From: an uncultured Pelagibacteraceae bacterium
Lineage (GTDB): Bacteria > Pseudomonadota > Alphaproteobacteria > Pelagibacterales > Pelagibacteraceae
NCBI GenBank assembly: GCA_902596915.1
Contig: CACJVQ010000003.1
Location: forward strand, 1 to 64,000
Reading direction: 5' to 3'
Length of the DNA: 64,000 nt
Shown here: positions 41,473 to 50,383 of the stretch, piece after piece
Layout of the letters: each line of letters begins with the position of its first letter
Position numbering within the stretch: the stretch's first letter is position 1
Made by a program: the position numbers and the translations under genes
The notes under the pieces: model-generated
Seen by the model: the letters and a program-made list of their open reading frames with translations, nothing else
Told to the model about the DNA's origin: nothing
The model's database searches: none

Positions 41473-42246
41473 ATGATCAATGCAACAGACTCTAAAGGTA
41501 CATTCTATAAACTAAACCAAAAAGAAGGAGTTCCAATAGTATTTATTCATGGTGTAGGCCTTGATCATAATATATGGGATCCACAAATTAATGAATTTGA
41601 TAATACAGTTTTAATTTATGATATCCTTGGACACGGCAGAACTCCTTTAAATAAAGAAAAAATAAGTTTTGATGATTTTTCAGATCAAATTATCGATCTT
41701 ATTGATGAATTAAAATTTGATAAAATTCACCTTGTTGGATTTTCAATAGGCTCATTGATTGCAAGAAACTTTGCAACTAGATTTAGTGATAGATTGAAAT
41801 CTCTAACATTGTTGTGCTCAATATTTAATAGATCTGATAATGAACAGAAGATAGTAAATGAAAGGTTTGAACAAACAAAAAAAGATAAAAAACTGACTAA
41901 AGATGCAATCAAAAGATGGTTTAATAAGGATTTTATTGAGAAAAATCCTCTAATTTCAGATAAAATTTTCTCAATTCTTAACAATAATAATATGGATAAC
42001 TTTATTAAAGTTTACTCATTGTTTGTTAATCACAAAGATAACGAAAAATTTGAAAATATTAATATTAAAACACTTGTGATGACTGGAGAAGGTGATGTCG
42101 GCTCAACTCCAGAAATGTCTGATAATCTGAGTAAAAAAATTAAAAACTCTGAAGTAAAAATAATACCTGTAGGCAAACATCTATGTAGTATTGAATGCCC
42201 ATATGATGTAAATAAAGCAATTAAAGATCATATACAAAATGCCTGA
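41473..42246 (+). CDS. Alpha/beta-fold hydrolase
   Basis: 257 aa. The oxyanion segment FIHGVGLDHNIW (24-35), the elbow GFSIGS with nucleophile Ser91, acid Asp in GEGDVGS and His in GKHLCS form the triad. It is similar in length and layout to the hydrolase at 27799, which also belongs to an LLM enzyme. It overlaps the aldehyde dehydrogenase start by 8 bases. It probably hydrolyses an ester, lactone or carbamate produced by the LLM monooxygenase; that role is inferred from the context only. Confidence 0.86.
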   Translation: MINATDSKGTFYKLNQKEGVPIVFIHGVGLDHNIWDPQINEFDNTVLIYDILGHGRTPLNKEKISFDDFSDQIIDLIDELKFDKIHLVGFSIGSLIARNFATRFSDRLKSLTLLCSIFNRSDNEQKIVNERFEQTKKDKKLTKDAIKRWFNKDFIEKNPLISDKIFSILNNNNMDNFIKVYSLFVNHKDNEKFENINIKTLVMTGEGDVGSTPEMSDNLSKKIKNSEVKIIPVGKHLCSIECPYDVNKAIKDHIQNA

Positions 42247-43720
42247 ATTAAAAAAATATAAAATGTTCATAGGAGGAGAATGGGTTGACTCTGATACAAA
42301 GAAAACTTTTAAAACTTTAAATCCAGAGGATAATAAACCATGGGCAGTTGTTCCTGAGGCAAGTGCTTCTGATGTAGATAAAGCAGTTCAAGCAGCTCAA
42401 AAAGCCTTTGAAGGAGATTGGCCTAAAGTTTTACCTCGAGAAAGAGCAAAGTTCTTAAGAGCTATTGGAAATAAGCTTAGAGATAACGCAGAATTACTTG
42501 GAAAAATTGAAACTATAGATACTGGAAAACTTTATAGAGAAACAAATAAACAGGCAAATTATATTGCTGAGTACTATGATTATTATGCAGGTATGGCAGA
42601 CAAGGTTGAAGGCACAGTTCTACCAATAGATAAACCAAATATTCAAGCTATAACTTCAAGAATACCTATTGGTGTTATTGCTGCAATTGTACCTTGGAAT
42701 TCTCAAATGTTTTTAACAGCAACAAAACTTGCACCTGCTTTAGCAATGGGAAACACTGTGGTTATTAAGTCCTCTGAACTTGCGCCAGCAGTAATGTTTG
42801 AATTTGCAAAATTGATAGAGGAAACAGGTATTCCTAAAGGAGTAGTAAATGTTATTACTGGTTTTGGAGACCCATGTGGAAAAGCTTTAACTACACATAA
42901 TTTAGTTGAAAAAGTTGCTTTTACAGGAGGACCCGAAACTGCAAGACATATTATTAGAAATTCTGCAGAAAATTTATCAGAAGTAAGCTTAGAGCTTGGA
43001 GGAAAAAGTCCTGTTGCAGTTTTTGATGATGCTCATCAAGAAAATGCTATTAATGGAATTACTGCAGGAATATTTGGAGCTAGCGGACAGAGTTGTATTG
43101 CTGGTTCGAGGCTATATCTTCAAAAAGGAATTTATGATGAGTTCCTTGATAAACTCACAAAAAGAGCTGAAAAAATAAAAATTGGTGCTCCCATGGATCC
43201 AGACACAGAAATGGGACCTTTGAGTAATTACAAACAGTTAGAAATTATTGAAAAAAATATAAAAAAAACCACTGAACAGGGTGGAAAAATAAAATGTGGT
43301 GGTGAAAGACATCCATTTTCAAATGAGGGATACTACTTTCCTCCAACAATAATTGAATGTGATAATCATAATCTTCCAACTGCAGAAAATGAGCTTTTTG
43401 GACCAGTTTTATCAGTTATGAAATTTGATACAGAAAAAGAGGTAATAGAGAAAATGAACGATAATCAATACGGATTATCTTCTGGAGTTTATACTAGTGA
43501 CTTCTCGAGAGGTCTAAGAGTTTCTAATGCAATAAGAGCAGGTATAACGTTTGTAAATACTTATCGATTGATTTCTCCTTCAGCACCTTTTGGTGGAATT
43601 AAAGATAGTGGATATGGAAAGGAAGCGGGAATGGACTCAATAAAGGATTATACTAGAGTTAAAACAACTTGGTATTACACATCTGATGAACCAACTTTAG
43701 ATCCTTTCTCTATAAGATAA
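42239..43720 (+). CDS. Aldehyde dehydrogenase
   Basis: 493 aa, standard NAD(P)-dependent aldehyde dehydrogenase. Oxyanion Asn in PWNSQ, FTGGPETAR for the cofactor, Glu in ELGGKSP and catalytic Cys in GASGQSCIAGSR are present; the C-terminal PSAPFGGIKDSGYGKE is typical of the betaine/2-hydroxymuconic semialdehyde group. It closes the enzyme part of the LLM operon and would oxidise an aldehyde made by the ThDP enzyme or the LLM enzyme. A role as betaine aldehyde dehydrogenase for the GMC enzyme at 34419 is an alternative. The next gene begins 3 bases later. Confidence 0.9.
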   Translation: MPELKKYKMFIGGEWVDSDTKKTFKTLNPEDNKPWAVVPEASASDVDKAVQAAQKAFEGDWPKVLPRERAKFLRAIGNKLRDNAELLGKIETIDTGKLYRETNKQANYIAEYYDYYAGMADKVEGTVLPIDKPNIQAITSRIPIGVIAAIVPWNSQMFLTATKLAPALAMGNTVVIKSSELAPAVMFEFAKLIEETGIPKGVVNVITGFGDPCGKALTTHNLVEKVAFTGGPETARHIIRNSAENLSEVSLELGGKSPVAVFDDAHQENAINGITAGIFGASGQSCIAGSRLYLQKGIYDEFLDKLTKRAEKIKIGAPMDPDTEMGPLSNYKQLEIIEKNIKKTTEQGGKIKCGGERHPFSNEGYYFPPTIIECDNHNLPTAENELFGPVLSVMKFDTEKEVIEKMNDNQYGLSSGVYTSDFSRGLRVSNAIRAGITFVNTYRLISPSAPFGGIKDSGYGKEAGMDSIKDYTRVKTTWYYTSDEPTLDPFSIR

Positions 43721-43723
43721 TTT

Positions 43724-44581
43724 TTGGCTGCAAAACATACTTTACTTATTTTATTTGTTGTATTTTTATTAGGAAGTGCATATCCAACTGGCAAGCTTGG
43801 ATTAAACGACACTATTCCACCAATTCTTTTTGGCTCATTAAGAATGGCTGTTGTTTTTATTTGTTTAATTCCATTTTTTAAAATTCAAAGAATAGATAAA
43901 AAATATATTGTTCCTTTAATTGGGTTTTCATTATGTTTTGGTGTTGCAGTAAATATGTTTTTATATTTGTCAATAAATGCATCAAGTATACTTGCACCAA
44001 TTACAATAGGAGCTCAACTTTCAATTCCCTTTGGGATTATATTAAGCTCAATATTTTTAAATGAAAAAATAAGTTATAAAAAATGGATTTTAATTATGAT
44101 ATCTTTTTTTGGTATTGTAATACTTGCATTTGATCCAAAAGTAGTTGAGGAAATAATAGGATCACTTCTTATTTGTGGTATGGCTTTTTTCTACGGACTA
44201 TCCCAAGTATTTTCGAGATATTTAAAAGAATTAGATGTTAAATTTACAAATACTATAATGAGCTTTACAGGGTTTGTAATTTTAATAATATTATCTGCAA
44301 TATTTGAGGGTAATACTTTCCAAACAATAAAAAATATTAGTTTAGGGAGTTGGTTTACAGTTTTATATGCTGGAGCAATTATTTCTTTACTCGGACACTT
44401 AATGATGTTCTATCTTTATAAATTTTATCCTCTAGATATGGTATTACCATTCTATGCTTTGTTCCCTGTATTTGGCTTAATCCTCACTTTTTTTATTTTT
44501 GGAGAGATTCCATCTTTAATAACTGTAATAGGAGGAATAATTGTCATAACTTCTGTGTTTTTTGCTCAAAAAATGAGATAA
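43724..44581 (+). CDS. EamA/DMT-family permease
   Basis: 285 aa, ten predicted helices in two EamA repeats. It is read from a TTG at 43724, 3 bases after the aldehyde dehydrogenase stop; the first ATG would remove most of the first helix (ILFVVFLLGSAYPTGKLGL). Helix-4 end FLNEKISYKKWILIMISFFGIVIL is typical. Last gene of the LLM operon, probably carrying its substrate in or a product out. A short imperfect hairpin (44572-44578 with 44585-44591) straddles the stop codon but lacks a U-run. Confidence 0.86.
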   Translation: MAAKHTLLILFVVFLLGSAYPTGKLGLNDTIPPILFGSLRMAVVFICLIPFFKIQRIDKKYIVPLIGFSLCFGVAVNMFLYLSINASSILAPITIGAQLSIPFGIILSSIFLNEKISYKKWILIMISFFGIVILAFDPKVVEEIIGSLLICGMAFFYGLSQVFSRYLKELDVKFTNTIMSFTGFVILIILSAIFEGNTFQTIKNISLGSWFTVLYAGAIISLLGHLMMFYLYKFYPLDMVLPFYALFPVFGLILTFFIFGEIPSLITVIGGIIVITSVFFAQKMR

Positions 44582-44630
44582 TTTTCTCATTGAAAATTAA
44601 AACTAATAGGATTTAATTTTAATTATATAA

Positions 44631-44642
44631 ATTGTTAACAAT
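44631..44642. promoter_or_regulatory. 12-bp perfect palindrome before livJ copy 1
   Basis: ATTGTTAACAAT is a perfect palindrome 12 bases upstream of the livJ ATG, just before the Shine-Dalgarno (AGAGGG). It could be an operator or a chance feature of AT-rich DNA. No regulator gene is present in the window. Confidence 0.25.
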
Positions 44643-44654
44643 TAGAGGGAATAT

Positions 44655-45845
44655 ATGAAAAAACTAGTATTAGCGATGTTCGTATTTGTTTCTTGCTTTG
44701 CATCTAAAGCATATTCAGATGGACATGGCATAAAAATGGGTATTATTTTAGGATTTACAGGTCCTATTGAGTCCCTAACTCCAGCTATGGCCGCATCTGC
44801 AGAGCTTGCATTTAAAGAGGCTTCAGACTCTGGATCATTACTTGGAGGAAAGAAAATTTCTGTTGAAAGAGCAGACTCAACATGTGTTGACTCAGCAGCT
44901 GCAACAGCTGCCGCTGAAGGTTTAATATCTGGCGGTGTAGTAGCAATTATGGGTGCTGATTGTTCTGGTGTTACTGGAGCAATAGCAACTAATGTTGCTG
45001 TTCCGAATGGTGTTGTTATGATTTCACCATCAGCTACTTCTCCAGGATTAACTGATCTTAAAGATAACGGATACTTCTTTAGAACAGCTCCATCTGACGC
45101 AAGAGGTGGTCAAGTATTAGCAGATATTACTAAAGACAGAAAAGTAAAAAGTATTGCAGTAACACATACAAATAATGATTATGGTAAAGGTTTAGCAGAT
45201 GTATATGTTGCAGCTGTTAAAGCTCACGGAATAAACGTAACTGTTGTTACAGCTCACGAAGAAGGTAAAGGTGATTATGGTGCTGAAGTTGCTACATTAG
45301 CAGCAGCAGGTGGCGATGCTTTAGCTGTGTTAGGTTACTTAGACCAAGCTGGTGGAAGTATCATTGATGGTTCATTAGACTCAGGTGCGTTTGACGTATT
45401 TGTTTTATCAGATGGAATGATTGGTGACTCTTTAACTGACAGATTTGGAAATGATCTTAACAAATCATTTGGATCTTTGCCAGGATCAATGGGTAAAGGT
45501 GCTACAATATTTAAAGGTGTAGCTGGTGGAGCAGGAATTGATTCATCTGGACCTTATACTTCAGAGTCTTATGATGCTGCAGCTTTGATTGTACTTGCAA
45601 TGCAAGCTGGTGGAAAAGCTGATAGAGCTACTGTTCAAGCAAATGTAATGTCTGTTGCAAATGCTCCAGGAGAAAAAATTTATCCAGGAGAATTGAAAAA
45701 AGCATTAGATTTACTTGCTAGTGGTAAAGCAGTTAACTATGAGGGAGCATCTAGTGTTGAATTAACTGATGTAGGGGAAGCATCAGGTGCCTTTATTGAA
45801 AAAGAAATTAAAGGTGGAAAATTCAAAGATAAAAAACAAAGATAA
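44655..45845 (+). CDS. livJ: Branched-chain amino acid-type solute-binding protein (copy 1)
   Basis: Periplasmic ligand-binding protein of the LivJ family (Peripla_BP_6), 396 aa. Signal peptide of about 22 residues with cleavage after AYS. Mature segments GIILGFTGPIESLTPAMAASAELAF and VERADSTCVDSAAATAAAEGL are typical; SPSATSPGLTDL and FRTAPSDARGGQVLADI line the ligand pocket. Shine-Dalgarno AGAGGG is 6 bases before the ATG, and a strong terminator follows. It is convergent with a minus-strand livGFHM set, its likely partner. Amino acid, amide or short organic acid ligands are all possible. Confidence 0.9.
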   Translation: MKKLVLAMFVFVSCFASKAYSDGHGIKMGIILGFTGPIESLTPAMAASAELAFKEASDSGSLLGGKKISVERADSTCVDSAAATAAAEGLISGGVVAIMGADCSGVTGAIATNVAVPNGVVMISPSATSPGLTDLKDNGYFFRTAPSDARGGQVLADITKDRKVKSIAVTHTNNDYGKGLADVYVAAVKAHGINVTVVTAHEEGKGDYGAEVATLAAAGGDALAVLGYLDQAGGSIIDGSLDSGAFDVFVLSDGMIGDSLTDRFGNDLNKSFGSLPGSMGKGATIFKGVAGGAGIDSSGPYTSESYDAAALIVLAMQAGGKADRATVQANVMSVANAPGEKIYPGELKKALDLLASGKAVNYEGASSVELTDVGEASGAFIEKEIKGGKFKDKKQR

Positions 45846-45858
45846 AATTTGTTAAGCT

Positions 45859-45900
45859 AAACCTCAGCGGTCAGATTTAGCCGCTGAGGTTTTTTATTTT
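45859..45900 (+). terminator. Rho-independent terminator after livJ copy 1
   Basis: Stem of 12 bp (45859-45870 with 45881-45892, core ACCTCAGCGG/CCGCTGAGGT) with a 10-base loop, then a T-rich run to 45900. The run covers the last codons of the convergent lysE-type gene. There is no U-run on the other strand, so it acts for the plus strand. Confidence 0.92.
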
Positions 45901-46502
45901 ATAATATTCAAGAAAACATATATCGATAGCAAAGACATAAATAATATTATGGAATAATTGATTATTTTCCATAGCTTTTCACTATCTACATAACTTGATA
46001 AATATTTAGAAAAATATCCTAAACCAAAGAAAAAGAAGATTGATGATAATGATGCTCCGATCCCAAATAAATATTTCTGCCCTAATAAAAAACTTTTTGA
46101 AAAATTTCCTAAAAAAAATACTGTGTCTGAATAAACATGTGGGTTAAGGTAAGTAAAACCTAAAGTTTTAAAAATTATATTAAGTAAATTTTCCTTATTT
46201 TGAGTTTGATTAATTGCAATTTTCTTGTTTATTAATTTAACTTTTTTCCAAATGAAATTGATTAAGAACAAAAGCAATAGAATATTGAGAATTAATTCAA
46301 TTGATTGTGAGAAAAAATTTTCAAAATATTGAAATAAAAATATTCCTAAAAAAATTAAAAAAAAATCAGACAATGCACATATTAAACAAACTATAAATAT
46401 AAATTGTTTTTTAAGACCTTGTTCAATAACAAAAATATTTTGAGCTCCTAAGGCTAAGATCAAGCTTAATCCAGTTAAAAAACCTAAAATTAAAAAGCTC
46501 AC
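45894..46502 (-). CDS. LysE/ArgO-family amino acid exporter
   Basis: 202 aa, six hydrophobic segments. The N terminus GFLTGLSLILALGAQNIFVIEQGLKKQ carries the GAQN motif of the LysE/ArgO group that exports lysine or arginine. A second conserved stretch FTYLNPHVYSDTVFFLGNF (about 115-135) matches the family's Asn-Pro helix. It is the last gene of the livG-livF-livH-livM series, 8 bases after livM. It may relieve overload from the importer beside it; substrate not proven. Its 3' end lies under the U-run of the livJ terminator. Confidence 0.88.
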   Translation of the reverse strand: MSFLILGFLTGLSLILALGAQNIFVIEQGLKKQFIFIVCLICALSDFFLIFLGIFLFQYFENFFSQSIELILNILLLLFLINFIWKKVKLINKKIAINQTQNKENLLNIIFKTLGFTYLNPHVYSDTVFFLGNFSKSFLLGQKYLFGIGASLSSIFFFFGLGYFSKYLSSYVDSEKLWKIINYSIILFMSLLSIYVFLNIIK

Positions 46503-46510
46503 TTAAAAAA

Positions 46511-47881
46511 TCACTGTTTAATGATCTTTTCAGGAATTAATCCTTGAGGTCTAAATCTCATTATGAAAAGTAATCCTATTCCAACTAATAAAAACCTAAA
46601 ATAAGGTGCGCTATTAATCAGGTGAACTTTAATTTCATTTGTTTCTGGTAAATGTGCTGTGAATAAATTGATGAAGAAAAGAGCAATTGGTGCTGCCTCT
46701 ACCCATAAGAACCATACAACAAATCCACCAAGAATTGCTCCAAAGTTGTTACCAGTTCCCCCAACAATAACCATTACCCAAATAACAAAAGTATATCTCA
46801 TCGGTCTATAGCTTCCTGGAGTAAATAAACCATCATTTGTTACCATCATTGCTCCAGCTATACCTACAATTGCTGAGCCAAGGATGAAAATGAATAAATG
46901 TTGTTTTACAACATTCTTTCCCATAGCACTAGCTGCTTCTTCATTATCTCTTATTGCACGCATCATTCTACCCCACGGAGAATAAAGAGCTTTTTGAGTT
47001 ATGATTAACAAAATAATTACTACAATTAAAAATAATCCAGCAAAGCATAGTTTAACATAAACTGAAGATGCATCTATTACTAATTGGTTTAACAAATCCT
47101 GTCTTTCAGTTAATGAACTTGCCAATTTTAATTTTTTTGAATGAAATTTTTCAACTAAATTAATAAACCAAGATGAAGTTTGTAAGTCTATTTCGTAAGG
47201 TGCTGGCCTTTTTAATCCAATTACATTTTTTACACCTCTTGCTAACCAATCTTCATGTTTAATTATTGATACAACAATCTCAGCAATTAATAATGTGGCT
47301 ATCGCTAAATAGTCTGCTCTTAATCCTAGAGCAACTTTACCAACAATAAACGCTAAACCAGCTGCAAATAATCCCCCGACTATCCATGAAAATAAAACTG
47401 GCATTCCAAGCCCACCAAGAAAACCTGTCTTTGCTGGATCTACTGCCTCTATTTGTTCTATAGCAGGTCCTGAAATAATTTTAATTAATATTAATCCAAT
47501 AATAATAACACCAGCTACATAATAGTTTCTTTTATTTGATTTTTGTATATTTTTTAAAATATATCTTACTGATAAGATCATTAAGATTATTAAACCTAAG
47601 CATGCTAACATATTTATACCCCCGGCACCCCAAGCCTCTGGCACTGGAGCAACAGATACTAAAACAACTGCTAAACCTCCAAGCGCGGTATAACCCATAA
47701 TTCCAAAGTTGATTAATCCAGCATAACCCCACTGTATATTTGCACCCATTGTCATTACAGCTGAGATCATACAATAATTAAAAATTGTAAGAGCAATTGA
47801 CCATGATTGAAATATTCCAACCAAGATAATGAGTAGCATCATTATTGAGTATGCAACTATTATGTTATAATAATTTCTCAT
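46511..47881 (-). CDS. livM: Branched-chain amino acid-type ABC permease, LivM (copy 1)
   Basis: 456 aa, longer than E. coli LivM (about 425) and the other LivM here (349). It has an N-terminal hydrophobic part, the family segment ADYLAIATLLIAEIVVSIIKH (about 190-210), an inserted loop at about 215-275, then MMRAIRDNEEAASAMGKNVVKQHL, the cytoplasmic loop that contacts the ATPase. The C terminus RFRPQGLIPE is typical. Overlaps livH by 4 bases. Forms the heterodimeric channel with LivH. The substrate is probably an amino acid or amide. Confidence 0.9.
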   Translation of the reverse strand: MRNYYNIIVAYSIMMLLIILVGIFQSWSIALTIFNYCMISAVMTMGANIQWGYAGLINFGIMGYTALGGLAVVLVSVAPVPEAWGAGGINMLACLGLIILMILSVRYILKNIQKSNKRNYYVAGVIIIGLILIKIISGPAIEQIEAVDPAKTGFLGGLGMPVLFSWIVGGLFAAGLAFIVGKVALGLRADYLAIATLLIAEIVVSIIKHEDWLARGVKNVIGLKRPAPYEIDLQTSSWFINLVEKFHSKKLKLASSLTERQDLLNQLVIDASSVYVKLCFAGLFLIVVIILLIITQKALYSPWGRMMRAIRDNEEAASAMGKNVVKQHLFIFILGSAIVGIAGAMMVTNDGLFTPGSYRPMRYTFVIWVMVIVGGTGNNFGAILGGFVVWFLWVEAAPIALFFINLFTAHLPETNEIKVHLINSAPYFRFLLVGIGLLFIMRFRPQGLIPEKIIKQ

Positions 47882-48888
47882 ATCCGCTTACCTTCAAATA
47901 TTCCTGATGGTCTAAATATTAATACAATGACTAAAATTGAAAAAGAAATTGCAAACTTGTAATCTGTAGATAGCAATTGCATTAATGAACTAGGTTCAAG
48001 AGGTTCTGGCAATAAATAAACTAAAACCCTTTTATAAGCATAAGTTACAAAAATTTCTGCAAATGCGATAACATACCCACCGAAAAATGCTCCATATGGA
48101 TTGCCAATTCCGCCAACTATAGCTGCAGCAAATATTGGTAGCATATTGTTAAAATATACAAAAGGTCTATAGCTCTTGTCTAAACCATATAAAATACCAC
48201 CAATTGTAGCCAATATACCTGCAATAATCCAAGTTATAAGTACAACTTTTTTTGGATCTATTCCTGAAAGTAGAGCTAAATCCTCATTGTCAGAATATGC
48301 TCTCATACTTGTACCTGTTTTAGTTTTATTTAAAAACCAAAACATGATTGCAACCACTACTATTGTTACAACAATTGTTATCATTTGGGTTGATTTAATT
48401 GTTAGGCCTTCAGCAAGTCCTGTCATTTCTTTAAACTCTGATGCTTTCATTATAAATTTTTCACCATCTATAAATCTTCTATCAGTTGGGCCTATAATTA
48501 TTCTTATAATTGCTTGGGTAACAAACATAACTCCAACACTTACCATTGCCAATTGAACTGGAGGACTTTTTTTTATTCTATAATAATTAAAAACTGTCTT
48601 ATCAATCAATAACATGTAAAGTATCATCATTATGATTGCGAATGGAATTGTAAGTAATGCAGTAGGTAAAAACCCAAAATTTATTCCAATAGATTGGAAG
48701 TAATAAGTAAGAAGTACTGCAAACATTGTACCAAATGACATCATGTCTCCTGTTGCAAAGTTTGCAAATCGTAAAATCCCATAAATCAAAGTTACAAATA
48801 TTGCACCAAGAGCTAATTGTGAACCATATGTTAAAGCTGGGATAATCGTATAATTAAGTAATACAATTACTGCATTTAACAAATCCAT
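47878..48888 (-). CDS. livH: Branched-chain amino acid-type ABC permease, LivH (copy 1)
   Basis: 336 aa. The N terminus LTYGSQLALGAIFVTLIYGILRFANFATGDMMSFG is the LivH signature. The loop MRAYSDNEDLALLSGIDPKKVVL contacts the ATPase, and the C terminus LIFRPSGIFEGKRI is usual for the family. An additional segment around residues 130-170 (PTDRRFIDGEKFIM) is like that of amide/urea-type or general amino acid LivH proteins. It follows livF by 1 base and overlaps livM. No Shine-Dalgarno sequence is obvious. Confidence 0.9.
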   Translation of the reverse strand: MDLLNAVIVLLNYTIIPALTYGSQLALGAIFVTLIYGILRFANFATGDMMSFGTMFAVLLTYYFQSIGINFGFLPTALLTIPFAIIMMILYMLLIDKTVFNYYRIKKSPPVQLAMVSVGVMFVTQAIIRIIIGPTDRRFIDGEKFIMKASEFKEMTGLAEGLTIKSTQMITIVVTIVVVAIMFWFLNKTKTGTSMRAYSDNEDLALLSGIDPKKVVLITWIIAGILATIGGILYGLDKSYRPFVYFNNMLPIFAAAIVGGIGNPYGAFFGGYVIAFAEIFVTYAYKRVLVYLLPEPLEPSSLMQLLSTDYKFAISFSILVIVLIFRPSGIFEGKRI

Positions 48889-48889
48889 A

Positions 48890-49597
48890 TTATCCCCCTA
48901 AAAAAGACCTTCGTACTTCTGGATCATTTAATAATTCATTCCCAGAACCCTCAAATTTATTTTCACCAGTCACTAATACGTAACCTCTATCAGAAATACT
49001 AAGCGCTTGTTTTGCATTTTGCTCAACCATTATAATTCCTACTTTAGTCTCTTTAACTCTTAGAATATGTTCAAATAATTCATCCATTACTATTGGAGAA
49101 ACCCCAGCTGTAGGCTCATCTAACATTAGAACAGAAGGTTTTATCATTAAGGCTCTTCCTAAAGCTACCTGTTGTCTTTGCCCTCCAGATAGTTGCCCAA
49201 CTATTTGATCTTTTTTTTCTTTTAGTATTGGAAAAAGATCATAAATCTCATCAATTACTTTATAAATATCATCTGTTCTCAAAAAAGCGCCTATTTCTAA
49301 ATTTTCTCTAACAGTAAGTTCTGCAAAAACATTTCTAGTTTGGGGTACAAATGAAATTCCTTTTTTCACTCTTTCCTGAGGAGATAAACTTGAGATATCA
49401 TCACCATCAATTGAAATATTACCAGACTTTAGTTGTAACAATCCAAGCATTGCTTTCATAGCTGTAGACTTGCCAGCTCCGTTAGGACCTAATATTGCAA
49501 CGATTTCACCTTTATTTACATTTATACTGCAGGAATTAATGATATCAGGGCCATCTCCATAACCACCTGTCATATTATTTCCCTCAAAAAAGGCCAT
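48890..49597 (-). CDS. livF: Branched-chain amino acid-type ABC ATPase, LivF (copy 1)
   Basis: 235 aa, the short ATPase of LIV-type importers. Walker A GPNGAGKST near 36-44, Q-loop FVPQTRNVFAELTVRENL, signature LSGGQRQQVALGRAL near 140, Walker B LMLDEPTAGVSP and VEQNAKQAL. An alternative Met at residue 9 would shorten it to begin TGGYGDGPD, which also fits LivF; the first Met is kept as the gap to livG is only 4 bases. Pairs with the LivG protein upstream to drive LivHM. Confidence 0.91.
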   Translation of the reverse strand: MAFFEGNNMTGGYGDGPDIINSCSINVNKGEIVAILGPNGAGKSTAMKAMLGLLQLKSGNISIDGDDISSLSPQERVKKGISFVPQTRNVFAELTVRENLEIGAFLRTDDIYKVIDEIYDLFPILKEKKDQIVGQLSGGQRQQVALGRALMIKPSVLMLDEPTAGVSPIVMDELFEHILRVKETKVGIIMVEQNAKQALSISDRGYVLVTGENKFEGSGNELLNDPEVRRSFLGG

Positions 49598-49601
49598 TTA
49601 T

Positions 49602-50369
49602 CTAATTTTTCCTTCCCAAATAACTATCAATGACTTTGTCGTTTTTTTTAACTTCATCCGAAGTTCCTTCAAATAAAACTGATCCTTCTGACATAACAAT
49701 AACTGGGTCACACATTCTACTAATAAAATCCATATCATGTTCAATCATACAAAAGGTGTAATTTTTCTCTTTGTTTAACCTAAGTATAGCTGTACCTAAA
49801 TCTTTTAATAAAGTTCTATTTACACCCGCTCCCACTTCGTCTAGTAATACAAGTTTTGCATCCACCATCATTGTTCTTCCAAGTTCAAGTAATTTCTTTT
49901 GACCACCAGATAAGTTTCCCGCTCTTTCGTTGGCTAAATGTTTTAAGTTTAAAAATTCAGCAACTTCATATGCTTTTTCTCTAATTTGATCTTCTTCAAT
50001 CTTAATCAATTTTGGTTTTAAAAGTGCATTTAAAAGAATTTCGCCTGATTGATTACCTGGTACCATCATTAAATTTTCGAGAACAGTCATATTTGAAAAT
50101 TCATGAGCTATTTGGAATGTTCTTAATAAACCTTTAGAAAACAATTCATGAGAGGGTACATCTGTTATATTTTCATTTTTAAATAAAACTTTTCCTTCAG
50201 ATGATTTTAAATTACCTGCAATTAAATTAAATAGTGTTGTCTTACCTGATCCATTAGGTCCAATAATTCCAGTAATTGATCCTTCTTTTATTTTTAAAGA
50301 ACAATTTGAAACTGCAGCCAAACCACCGAAATATTTTGACAAATTATCAATTTGAAGAATATAAGACAT
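49602..50369 (-). CDS. livG: Branched-chain amino acid-type ABC ATPase, LivG (copy 1)
   Basis: 255 aa. N terminus LQIDNLSKYFGGLAAVSNCSL, Walker A GPNGSGKTT near 35-43, the Q-loop LLRTFQIAHEFSNMTVLENL, signature LSGGQKKLLELGRTMM, Walker B VLLDEVGAGVN (Val-Gly instead of the common Pro-Ala/Thr after DE) and H-loop IEHDMDFISRM. It is the first gene of the minus-strand LIV set 50369-45894, 14 bases after the P5C-reductase-like gene. Confidence 0.91.
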   Translation of the reverse strand: MSYILQIDNLSKYFGGLAAVSNCSLKIKEGSITGIIGPNGSGKTTLFNLIAGNLKSSEGKVLFKNENITDVPSHELFSKGLLRTFQIAHEFSNMTVLENLMMVPGNQSGEILLNALLKPKLIKIEEDQIREKAYEVAEFLNLKHLANERAGNLSGGQKKLLELGRTMMVDAKLVLLDEVGAGVNRTLLKDLGTAILRLNKEKNYTFCMIEHDMDFISRMCDPVIVMSEGSVLFEGTSDEVKKNDKVIDSYLGRKN

Positions 50370-50383
50370 TAGCTGGTTTTAAA

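Noticed and set aside
44572-44591. Inverted repeat AATGAGA/TCTCATT at the end of the EamA gene
   Set aside because: Only 7 bp, AT-rich, overlapping the stop codon and without a U-run, so not called a terminator.
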